Source: Croceibacterium_A sp044506885 (lineage in GTDB: Bacteria > Pseudomonadota > Alphaproteobacteria > Sphingomonadales > Sphingomonadaceae). From it: a stretch of DNA of 20,951 nucleotides. Position 1 is the stretch's first letter, and every line of letters begins with the position of its first letter. The notes under the pieces are model-generated. The model saw only the letters and a list, made by a program, of their open reading frames with translations. It had not been told where the DNA came from and made no database searches. A program made the translations under genes and the position numbers. The stretch is taken from assembly GCA_044506885.1 (NCBI GenBank), contig JBIQKC010000043.1:1-20951 (forward strand), in the 5' to 3' direction. Shown here in pieces: positions 1-6,542 of this stretch.

Positions 1-72
1 GGCCCCACCGTCCGCGCATCAAGGCTCAACAGTCCGGCCTCGCCGCCGGATAATCACCCATGCCCGCACATA

Positions 73-93
73 TCCTCCCCGGAACGGGGAGGA
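73..93. repeat. Palindromic intergenic repeat (CCTCCCC family)
   Basis: A perfect 9-bp stem (TCCTCCCCG / CGGGGAGGA) surrounds a GAA loop. The same core, with small changes, occurs at 15380-15400 and 15519-15537, so this is a member of a dispersed palindromic family and not a one-off hairpin. No T-run follows on either strand, so a rho-independent terminator is unlikely. Only the core is present here; the second stem-loop found beside the 15.4 kb copies is missing. Confidence 0.6.
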
Positions 94-111
94 GCGCAAC
101 ACGCACGACCT

Positions 112-135
112 CTTCGCGCCTTTGCGTCTCAGCGT
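112..135. repeat. Three-unit tandem 8-mer (CTTNGCGY-like)
   Basis: Three consecutive 8-base units, CTTCGCGC, CTTTGCGT and CTCAGCGT, run without a gap. On the minus strand they read as ACGC..AG units. The pattern resembles the common bacterial intergenic sequence containing ACGCAAAG/GCGCAAAG blocks, as I recall it; its function is unknown. It lies just downstream of the stop of the FAD monooxygenase gene. Confidence 0.4.
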
Positions 136-160
136 GAGCCAATCAAAAGCACCGCCCCCA

Positions 161-1372
161 CTAAACCCCCGCTGCCGGTGACCGCACGCGCTCCCGCCGT
201 ACGCCCTGCCCCACGATTCGGCCCGGTATCCGTTGCAGCAGCGGGAAGCGGTCGAGCATACGCACCGGCCAGGGCGCGCGGACGATCGGGCGGCCCGAGA
301 GGACCGCGCCGATGATGTTGTCCTGCGCCAGTTTCTGCCCAGCCTGGATCACCCGAGTGGGAAATAGCCGCCGCTTCTGCACCTCGCCCAGCAGCCCATC
401 CACCTCCTCGCCCCGCGCCAGCGGCCCGGCGAACGCATTGGCCGCCGCCACCGCATCCTGGATCGCCAGGTTGATGCCGATGCCGCCGATCGGGCTCATC
501 GCATGGGCGGCGTCGCCGATGGCGAGCAGGCCGGGCCGGTGCCACGTCTCCAGCCGGTCGAGCGCGACCGAGAGCAGGTGCAGGTCCGCCTCGCTCTCCA
601 GCCCGCCGGACAGATCCAGCTCCGGGAACAGCGCCTGCATCTGCGCCCTGATCCAGCCCACGCCGCGCGCCCTGACCTCCTCGGCCGCGCCCTTGGGGAT
701 CAGGAACGCCGTCTGCCAGTACGTCCCCCGGTCGATCAGCACCGCCATGCGCCCGCTGTCGACCGCGCCGATGAAGCGCTTGGCGGGATCGTCCGCCTTC
801 GCCAGCCGGAACCAGAACACGTCCATCGGCGCGCCGAGCGTGCGCACCGGCAACAGCCCGTCCCGCCGCACCAGCGACGAGCGCCCGTCCGCCATCAGCA
901 CCAGCTTGCCCGCGCGAAGTTCGCGCCCGTCCGCCAGCCGCACGCCGGCGATGCGCCCCGCCTCCTCGACCAGCCCTGTGGCCTGCGCTTCCATCTCCAG
1001 CGAGAAGCCGGGAAAGGCCTCGGCCTCGTCACGCAGGAAATCGAGGAAGTCCCACTGCGGCATCATGGCGATGAACGGCGCCGGGCTGGCGAGATGCGAC
1101 AGGTCGCCGACCGTGTAGTCGCGGCCCGCCACCCGCACCATCGCCGTCGCCACCTTGTCGTGCGGCCGTTCGAGAAACCGGCCCAGCATGCCGAGCTGGT
1201 CGAGTATCTCCATCGTCGAGGGATGGACCGTGTCGCCGCGGAAATCGCGGAAGAAATCGGCATGCTTTTCCAGCACCCGCACGCTCACGCCCGCGCGGGC
1301 GAACAGCAGCCCGGCCATCACCCCCGCCGGCCCGCCGCCGACAATCAGCAGATCCGCGGTTGCGGCCTTCAT
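161..1372 (-). CDS. FAD-dependent aromatic-ring-type monooxygenase (UbiH/PHBH class)
   Basis: A 403-aa flavoprotein of the group A monooxygenase fold, which uses FAD and NAD(P)H to hydroxylate a substrate that cannot be named from sequence. The N-terminal Rossmann motif is VGGGPAG (residues 11-17), followed at its usual distance by the E of LEKH that binds the FAD ribose. A mid-protein DG motif appears in MADGRSS. The second FAD motif, AIGDAAHAMSPIGGIG, has its GD at residues 286-287. No signal peptide or membrane segment is seen, so it should be cytosolic. The start is ATG at 1372 with only a weak upstream CAGG. Only 23 bp separate this start from that of the divergent antiporter, so the promoters must overlap each other or the coding starts. 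UbiH-type ubiquinone hydroxylase is possible, but nothing nearby supports ubiquinone synthesis. Confidence 0.85.
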   Translation of the reverse strand: MKAATADLLIVGGGPAGVMAGLLFARAGVSVRVLEKHADFFRDFRGDTVHPSTMEILDQLGMLGRFLERPHDKVATAMVRVAGRDYTVGDLSHLASPAPFIAMMPQWDFLDFLRDEAEAFPGFSLEMEAQATGLVEEAGRIAGVRLADGRELRAGKLVLMADGRSSLVRRDGLLPVRTLGAPMDVFWFRLAKADDPAKRFIGAVDSGRMAVLIDRGTYWQTAFLIPKGAAEEVRARGVGWIRAQMQALFPELDLSGGLESEADLHLLSVALDRLETWHRPGLLAIGDAAHAMSPIGGIGINLAIQDAVAAANAFAGPLARGEEVDGLLGEVQKRRLFPTRVIQAGQKLAQDNIIGAVLSGRPIVRAPWPVRMLDRFPLLQRIPGRIVGQGVRRERVRSPAAGV

Positions 1373-1395
1373 CGCCTGTCTGACATAGAGCGCAA

Positions 1396-3159
1396 ATGCA
1401 CGGCGTCGCCATCGATCCGGTCATGACTGATGGGCTGGTGATACTCGGGGCGGCGGGCATCGTCATCCCCGTGTTCGCCCGGTTCCGCATCACCCCGGTC
1501 ATCGGCTTCATCCTCGTCGGCCTGCTGGTGGGGCCCTATGGCCTGGGCCGGATGGTCTTCGAGCACGAATGGCTAGCCTATTTCACGATCACCGATCCCG
1601 AGGGGCTGGAGCCGTTCGCCGAGTTCGGCATCATCCTGCTGCTGTTCACGATCGGGCTGGAACTGTCGTTCAACCGGCTGTGGGCGATGCGCAGGCTGGT
1701 GTTCGGTCTCGGCGCGCTGGAACTGGCGTTGATAGCGGGCCTGCTGGGCGCGTTCCTGTCGATGCTCGGGCAATACTGGACCGGGGCGCTCGGCCTTGGC
1801 CTCGCGCTCGCGCTGTCCTCGACCGCGCTGGTGCTGCCGATCGCGGGCACGCAGACCGCCGTCGGGCGGGCGGCGCTGGCGATGCTGCTGTTCGAAGACA
1901 TCGCGCTGGTCCCGATCATCTTCGTGCTCGGCGCGCTCGCTCCCTATGCCGAGGCCGATGGGCTGGAAGGGCTGTTCGACACCATCTGGATGGGCGCGCT
2001 GGTGGTCGCGGCGATGATGGCGATCGGCCGTTTCGCCCTGCCGCGCCTGTTCGCCCAGGCGGCGCGGACCAAGAGCCCGGAGCTGTTCCTCGCCGCCTCG
2101 CTGCTGGTGGTGATCGGCGCCAGCCTCGCCACCGCGATGGTCGGGCTTTCGCCCATCGTCGGCGCGCTGGTGGCCGGGCTGCTGATCGCGGAGACCGAAT
2201 ACCACTCCGAGATCGAAGGCATCATAGAACCGTTCAAGGGCCTCGCGCTCGGCGTGTTCCTGCTTACCGTCGGCATGGGCATCGACCTGCTGACGATCTG
2301 GGACAATCTCGCCACGATCGCGATCGCGGTGGTCGCCGTGCTGACGCTCAAGGCGACGGTGCTGGGCGTGCTGCTGCGCGTCACCGGCGCGCGGCGCGGC
2401 ATCGCCGTGGAAACCGGCATCCTGATGGCGAGCCCGTCCGAAACGACGCTGATCGTGCTCGCCGCCGCGACCAGCGCGCTGCTGATCCAGCCGGGCACGG
2501 CGCAGTTCTGGCAGATCGTCACCGCGATCGGGCTGACGATCACTCCGCTGCTGGCCAAGCTCGGCAACACGCTGGCGCGGCGTGTGGAGGATACGCCGGA
2601 CAATTCGCTGGCTGTCGCCGACAGCGGCGCGCCGCCGGTGATCGTCGTCGGCTGTGGGCGTGTCGGCAGGCTGGTGGCGCAGATGCTCGCCCGCCACGGC
2701 CGGCCCTACGTCGCGATCGACGCCGATTCCGAGCTCGTCGCCCTGCGCAAGCGCGAAGGGTACAACGCCCTGTTCGCCAACGCCGCGCGGAGAGAAGTGC
2801 TCGAACGGCTCGGCGTCGCGCGCGCGCCGGCCGTGATCCTGACGATGGACGAACCGATCCTCGCCCAGCGCATTGTTCGCCGGCTGCGCGCCAACCACCC
2901 CGATCTGGTCATCGTCGCCCGCGCCCGCGACGCCAGGCATGCGGCCGAACTTTACCGCGCCGGGGCCACCACCGCCGTTCCGGAAACGCTGGAAAGCTCG
3001 CTCCAGCTTTCGGAAGCGGCGCTGGTCGAGCTCGGCGTGCCGATGGGGCCGCTGATCGCCTCGATCCACGAAAAGCGCGACGAGCTGCGCGAGCAGATCA
3101 TGGAAGAAGGCGCGCTGGACCACAAGCCGCAGCTGCGGACCACCTCCATCTCTCCCTGA
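1396..3159 (+). CDS. CPA2-family cation:proton antiporter with TrkA-N domain (Kef-like)
   Basis: A 587-aa inner-membrane protein of the monovalent cation:proton antiporter-2 family, the family of KefB/KefC (601 and 620 aa in E. coli). About residues 10-395 form a many-pass Na+/H+-exchanger domain, with typical stretches such as GFILVGLLVGPYGLG, FGIILLLFTIGLEL, ALSSTALVLP and MLLFEDIALVP. The cytosolic C-terminal part is a TrkA-N nucleotide-binding domain starting at VVGCGRVG (GxGxxG, residues 419-424). That arrangement suggests K+ or Na+ efflux controlled by a bound nucleotide or redox ligand. The start chosen is ATG 1396 with a weak AGAG five bases upstream; an in-frame ATG at 1423 would give 578 aa and leave more room for a promoter. 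No KefF/KefG ancillary oxidoreductase adjoins it; the divergent FAD enzyme is of a different fold. Confidence 0.9.
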   Translation: MHGVAIDPVMTDGLVILGAAGIVIPVFARFRITPVIGFILVGLLVGPYGLGRMVFEHEWLAYFTITDPEGLEPFAEFGIILLLFTIGLELSFNRLWAMRRLVFGLGALELALIAGLLGAFLSMLGQYWTGALGLGLALALSSTALVLPIAGTQTAVGRAALAMLLFEDIALVPIIFVLGALAPYAEADGLEGLFDTIWMGALVVAAMMAIGRFALPRLFAQAARTKSPELFLAASLLVVIGASLATAMVGLSPIVGALVAGLLIAETEYHSEIEGIIEPFKGLALGVFLLTVGMGIDLLTIWDNLATIAIAVVAVLTLKATVLGVLLRVTGARRGIAVETGILMASPSETTLIVLAAATSALLIQPGTAQFWQIVTAIGLTITPLLAKLGNTLARRVEDTPDNSLAVADSGAPPVIVVGCGRVGRLVAQMLARHGRPYVAIDADSELVALRKREGYNALFANAARREVLERLGVARAPAVILTMDEPILAQRIVRRLRANHPDLVIVARARDARHAAELYRAGATTAVPETLESSLQLSEAALVELGVPMGPLIASIHEKRDELREQIMEEGALDHKPQLRTTSISP

Positions 3160-3200
3160 AACCGCTCCGCCCCGCATGACAAGCGCCTCGTCCGATCGCC

Positions 3201-3225
3201 GGACCTGCTGCGCGCGCCGGGCGTT
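3201..3225 (+). promoter_or_regulatory. Candidate EcfG (general stress) promoter, one mismatch
   Basis: GGACC at 3201-3205, a 16-base spacer, then CGTT at 3222-3225. The alphaproteobacterial EcfG consensus is GGAAC-N16/17-CGTT, so only the fourth base of the -35 box differs. The CGTT ends 23 bases before the ATG of the small gene at 3249 and a strong AAGGAG follows, so the geometry suits a short-leader mRNA. Confidence 0.5.
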
Positions 3226-3248
3226 GAGGCGTCGAAGGAGACATCCCG

Positions 3249-3416
3249 ATGCCGAATCGCAAGCAGCCACCGCAGGACGAAGCCAGGTCCCCGCAACGCC
3301 AGACGAGAGAGCAATACGGATCGGTCAAGCGGCCGCAGGATCGCAATCCCGAGCGGTCGGACACCGCTCGCGGCAGCGAGCCCGAAACACGCGCCGCAGC
3401 CAGCCGGCGCGGTTGA
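3249..3416 (+). CDS. Small hydrophilic Arg/Gln/Pro-rich protein, 55 aa
   Basis: I do not recognise this protein. The case for a real gene is an unusually good Shine-Dalgarno, AAGGAG at 3235-3240, eight bases before ATG, together with an EcfG-like promoter just upstream. The product is almost entirely polar and charged (many R, Q, E, P and S), with no hydrophobic segment, no cysteine and a single Tyr, so it should be cytosolic and intrinsically disordered. It starts MPNRKQPPQDE and ends AAASRRG. Small disordered proteins of this sort are common members of stress regulons, and that is the role I infer. It lies 89 bases after the antiporter stop on the same strand. An overlapping 149-aa frame beginning at 3176 lacks a comparable ribosome-binding site and is less likely. 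Confidence 0.6.
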   Translation: MPNRKQPPQDEARSPQRQTREQYGSVKRPQDRNPERSDTARGSEPETRAAASRRG

Positions 3417-3440
3417 CCGCCGGGCGCGACGCTCGCGTCT

Positions 3441-3965
3441 TCAGAAAGGCTTGCGGCCCCGTACGTTGCCGTAAGTGCTGTAGCGGCAGACGAGCACTTC
3501 CTCGTCCCGCCCTTCGCTCAGCGCACAGCCGACCTCGCGCGTATCGCGCCACACGACCTGCGTGTAGTGGCCGACATCGGCGACATCCCCGGTCGTGCTG
3601 TTGGCCGGAAACACGCCCGGCTTGAAATAGCGCTTTTCGGCGATCCACAGGCCGACCATCGCCTCCGGCGCAAAGGCATCCCTGGTCCCGGCCCAGAGAT
3701 TTTCCCCCAACAAGGGCTCTCCGGGCGCGTTGGGCGAATGTTCGAAGCGGCCGCTGCGGGCGAGGCGGTCCGCCCAGCTTCGCGCGCCTTCGGCCAGTTG
3801 CGGGTTCCACGCCATCGGTTCGAGACCGAGCGCGGCACGCTCGCGGTTATGGCTCGCCAGCAGGCGATCCTCGAAATCCGCGCGAAACCCCTGCGCGCCG
3901 AGCAACGCGGGCGCCGCGGCGAAAAGCAGCGCCGCCCGCAGCAGGGTATGGAGATGATGCTTCAC
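3441..3965 (-). CDS. Secreted CAP-domain (SCP/PR-1-like) protein
   Basis: A 174-aa exported protein. Residues 1-24 form a Sec signal peptide (KHH, then a Leu/Ala core, ending LLGAQ). The rest is one CAP domain, with SHNRERAALGL at 38-48, the family residues H76 (FEHSP), E88 (LLGENLW), E110 and H133 (VGHYTQVVW), a probable C147-C160 disulfide, and the closing RYSTYGNVRG. The four H/E positions are those that can bind a divalent metal in CAP proteins. Bacterial single-domain members are mostly of unknown function and act in the periplasm or outside the cell. The start is GTG at 3965. An inverted repeat (TTCCCG at 3973-3978, CGGGAA at 3985-3990) lies just upstream and would place its GGGAA at the Shine-Dalgarno position. 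It reads in the same direction as the transpeptidase 86 bp upstream. Confidence 0.88.
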   Translation of the reverse strand: MKHHLHTLLRAALLFAAAPALLGAQGFRADFEDRLLASHNRERAALGLEPMAWNPQLAEGARSWADRLARSGRFEHSPNAPGEPLLGENLWAGTRDAFAPEAMVGLWIAEKRYFKPGVFPANSTTGDVADVGHYTQVVWRDTREVGCALSEGRDEEVLVCRYSTYGNVRGRKPF

Positions 3966-4051
3966 GCAGCGTTTCCCGATGGACCGGGAACAGCATCACT
4001 GCGTCAGATAAACGATTCGCTAAGAAACATGGTGAATCCGCCCGCTCGCGG

Positions 4052-4705
4052 TCAGCCGGTTCGCGCTCCCGCCGCGACGATTTCCACCACGTCGCCCACG
4101 CTCGCCTGCTCGAACAGCAGCCGCGCGAAGTCGATCGGCACCCCGACGCAGCCGTTCGTCGCCCGCCCGCCGCGCACCTTGCTGCCATGCACGGCCACGC
4201 CATCGTCGGTGAGCCACAATGAATAGGGCATCGGGGCGTCGTACGTCCGCGAGCGATAGTCCTCCAGCTTGGCCTTGATCGGGAACCGGCCTTGCGGGGT
4301 CGGCTTGCCGTCCATGCCATAGAGCGCGACCGCGACGCCTATCTCGTGCCCGCCGCGAAAGACCGAGATCAGCTGCCGGTCGAGATCGACGCGCACGTCC
4401 AGCGGGCCCGCCGGCACTCCCGCGTCGTCCCAGCGGAACTCCCCATGATGCAGCGTCCGATCGACATCGAGGATGGAGCGCGCCCCTTCGGGCAGCAGCC
4501 CCGCCGCGGCCCCGCGCCGCGCATCTTGCGCGCTCAGGAACACCCGGCCGGGTTGCGACTGCACGATAGGCAAAGCGGCCACGGGCTCTTCGGCCGGCGA
4601 CCGCGCTGCGGAATCCCGATTTACGAGAACGACGCCGACAACCGCCGCCAGCGCTACAAGCGCACCGGCCATCAACGGCCATCGCGCCAGCCCCCCCGCG
4701 CGCAT
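4052..4705 (-). CDS. L,D-transpeptidase (YkuD fold), membrane-anchored
   Basis: A 217-aa protein with an N-terminal membrane segment (about residues 11-28), a short linker and a C-terminal YkuD domain (about 103-212). The catalytic signature HGSKVRGGRATNGCVGVP carries H173 and the nucleophile C186. Such enzymes act in the periplasm on peptidoglycan tetrapeptides, forming 3-3 cross-links or attaching proteins to the wall; which of these applies here cannot be told. There is no LysM or peptidoglycan-binding domain, and the protein is short for the family. The ATG overlaps the TGA of the upstream PEPxxWA gene by one base (TGATG), so translation of the two is coupled. No separate ribosome-binding site is needed. 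Confidence 0.9.
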   Translation of the reverse strand: MRAGGLARWPLMAGALVALAAVVGVVLVNRDSAARSPAEEPVAALPIVQSQPGRVFLSAQDARRGAAAGLLPEGARSILDVDRTLHHGEFRWDDAGVPAGPLDVRVDLDRQLISVFRGGHEIGVAVALYGMDGKPTPQGRFPIKAKLEDYRSRTYDAPMPYSLWLTDDGVAVHGSKVRGGRATNGCVGVPIDFARLLFEQASVGDVVEIVAAGARTG

Positions 4706-5394
4706 CAGCCTTTTTCTGGCAGCCGGCTTTCGCGAGAACGCCGGCGCATCGCGCCGCCGATGGCTCCGAACCCGAGGATCATCATCGCCCAGGTCGTCGG
4801 CTCGGGCACCGCGGCAACCGGCGGAGGAGTTCCCCCGCTGCTACCGCCACTGCTGCCGCCACCGCCACTGCTTCCGCCGCCGCTGCTTCCACCCCCGCTG
4901 CTGCCGCCGCCGGAGGACGACGAACTTCCGCCGCCGGGTACGAAAAAGCCGCCCGGCGCGCCTCCCGAGCCCCCCGGAATGAACCCGAAGCCGCCGCCCG
5001 GCGCCGGAGTCTCGGGCATTGCCGCATTATCCGCCAGTGGCGGCGCGTCGGTCCACGGCAGGCCGAGCGGATCCTCGACCGGCGGATCGAACGTCTTGCC
5101 CAGCGCCTGCTGCTCCGGCTCTTCTCCGGGCTGCCGGGCGGCGGCCCGCTTGGTCGCCTTGATCGCCTTGGTCGCAATGCCGACGAGTCGCGCGCCGGGC
5201 GACCTCTCCTCAAGGTCGGCGAGCACGTCCTGTCCGGCCTGCCCGGCCCCTGCCCCGATCCCGGCCCCGACCGCCGCATCGGCGCGATCGGACAGTCCGT
5301 AAAGCGCGGCCGGACCAAGCGTGGACGCCGACACCAGCGCCACGACTGCCACGCCCCACTTGCGTCGACCGGAAAAGAACCGCGGGATTCTCAT
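4705..5394 (-). CDS. PEPxxWA-CTERM sorting-signal surface protein with Gly/Ser-rich linker
   Basis: A 229-aa exported protein. Residues 13-34 form a signal peptide or membrane segment after a basic N-terminus. A central charged region is followed by a Pro/Gly part and a long low-complexity GGGSS-type linker (roughly residues 125-190). The C-terminus is a PEPxxWA-CTERM signal, PEPTTWAMMILGFGAIGG (197-214), with a hydrophobic helix and an RRRSR basic tail. In proteobacteria such signals are recognised by an exosortase; none is encoded in this window. The chosen start is ATG at 5394, because TAAGGG lies about seven bases upstream; an in-frame TTG at 5424 has no such site. The linker DNA is an imperfect short tandem repeat and may vary in length between strains. 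It is the first gene of a coupled pair with the L,D-transpeptidase. Confidence 0.88.
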   Translation of the reverse strand: MRIPRFFSGRRKWGVAVVALVSASTLGPAALYGLSDRADAAVGAGIGAGAGQAGQDVLADLEERSPGARLVGIATKAIKATKRAAARQPGEEPEQQALGKTFDPPVEDPLGLPWTDAPPLADNAAMPETPAPGGGFGFIPGGSGGAPGGFFVPGGGSSSSSGGGSSGGGSSGGGSSGGGGSSGGSSGGTPPPVAAVPEPTTWAMMILGFGAIGGAMRRRSRESRLPEKG

Positions 5395-5426
5395 GACTTG
5401 GCCCTTAGCCGACTCGACGCGCAAAC

Positions 5427-5463
5427 ACCATTCCCAAAATGGGACACCATCCCAAAATGGGAC
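5427..5463. promoter_or_regulatory. Twin tandem palindromic sites upstream of the PEPxxWA gene (candidate operator)
   Basis: Two adjacent copies, ACCATTCCCAAAATGGGAC (5427-5445) and ACCATCCCAAAATGGGAC (5446-5463), differ by one T. Each contains the dyad TCCCA-AAA-TGGGA (5432-5444 and 5450-5462), centred 18 bp apart. They lie 33-69 bases upstream of the ATG at 5394. The A+T-containing cores stand out from the GC-rich surroundings. Two dyads on nearly the same helical face are typical of a dimeric regulator binding cooperatively. I do not recognise the motif. Confidence 0.5.
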
Positions 5464-5532
5464 TCTCTGGAAACGGGACCGCGGACGCGGGGGAGCAGGC
5501 AGGTGGCGGCGGCCCCTTGCTCAACGGGTTGC

Positions 5533-6426
5533 TCAGCGGGTCGGCGGCAACTTCGCCCGGCCGCCCCACCACAGGTACAGCCCGGCGCCGATGATGATCG
5601 CCGCGCCCGCCAGCGCGATCGGATCGGGCCGGTCGCCGAAGAACATCAGGCCAAGAAGCACCGCCATCAGCAGCTGGCCATAGTTCATCGGCGCGATCGT
5701 GCCCGCTCCGGCCTTCACCGTGCCCATGAAGATCAGCCACTGCGCCACCGTCGCGCTAAGGCCGATGAACGCGCAGCGCGCGACCACGCTCCAGTGCGGC
5801 CAGTCGAGATGGAATTCCGGGATGCCGGTGAAGTGCCCCGCCAGCGTCGCGCCGGTCAGGAAGATCATCGCCGTGACCGACATGTAGTACTGCATCGCCA
5901 GGATGCTGGCGCGGCCCGTCACGGCGCGGTTGGCGATGATCGTCACCGACATGCCCAGCGCCCCCACGAGCGGCAGGACCACGCCCCACCCGGCGCTCTC
6001 GAAGCTCGGCCGCAAGACCACGAACACGCCCGCCATCGCCATCGCCGTGGCGATCCACGTCGCCGGACGCGCGCGCTCGCCCAGCACCGCCATCGCCAGC
6101 ACTGCGGTGATGATCGGCTGGGTGAACACGATCGTCGTCGCCTCGGCCAGCGGCATGATCCACACGGCAAGGAACATGCCCACCGCCGAAACGCTGATCG
6201 CGATCCCGCGCAGCCATTGCAGCCGGTCGCGCGGCAGGCGCAAAGAAGCGACCCCTTCGCTGCGCGCCATCAGGACGGCCAGCACCGCCGTCCCCACCAC
6301 ATAGCGCATCGCCGCCATAGCCGGCGCCGACCACTCCCCAGCCATCCCTTTAACGATCGCATCGCCAATGGAGAGAGTGCAGAAACCGGCAAGGGCATAG
6401 AGCAGGCCGGCGCGGTCTTGGTGCAT
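5533..6426 (-). CDS. DMT-superfamily (EamA) transporter, first copy
   Basis: A 297-aa inner-membrane protein with two EamA repeats of about five helices each. The conserved MPLAEATTIVFTQPIITAVLA closes the first repeat, and APMNYGQLLMAVLLGLMFFGDRPD lies in the second. Family members export amino acids, metabolites or drugs in exchange for protons; the substrate here cannot be predicted. The start is ATG 6426. The second EamA gene at 9740 has the same architecture and a very similar first-repeat motif (LPLAEATTINFTVPI), suggesting related substrates. The stop lies 138 bp before the PEPxxWA gene on the same strand, and twin palindromes separate them, so separate transcription is likely. Confidence 0.88.
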   Translation of the reverse strand: MHQDRAGLLYALAGFCTLSIGDAIVKGMAGEWSAPAMAAMRYVVGTAVLAVLMARSEGVASLRLPRDRLQWLRGIAISVSAVGMFLAVWIMPLAEATTIVFTQPIITAVLAMAVLGERARPATWIATAMAMAGVFVVLRPSFESAGWGVVLPLVGALGMSVTIIANRAVTGRASILAMQYYMSVTAMIFLTGATLAGHFTGIPEFHLDWPHWSVVARCAFIGLSATVAQWLIFMGTVKAGAGTIAPMNYGQLLMAVLLGLMFFGDRPDPIALAGAAIIIGAGLYLWWGGRAKLPPTR

Positions 6427-6542
6427 GGTTGGATAGACACCTTCGCAAGGGAGAAGGGTCGCTTAAGAGCATCGCATACCCACGGCAATGTTTCGACTGC
6501 TTCGTTCAGCCGAAGGAGCGACATACCGTTAGTGAATATGCG

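Noticed and set aside
1573..3270. A 565-codon open frame antisense to the antiporter
   Set aside because: Same composition artefact; the plus-strand membrane protein is unambiguous.
3176..3625. A 149-codon plus-strand frame overlapping the 55-aa gene and the CAP gene
   Set aside because: It has no good ribosome-binding site and runs antisense into the CAP-domain gene; the 55-aa frame has AAGGAG at ideal spacing.
5411..5436. A possible sigma-54 promoter (GG-N10-GC) before the PEPxxWA gene
   Set aside because: GGGAATGGTGTTTGCG on the minus strand keeps GG and TTGC but not the CAC of TGGCAC, and it overlaps the downstream palindrome. The idea is attractive because some PEP-CTERM genes use sigma-54, but the match is too weak to call.
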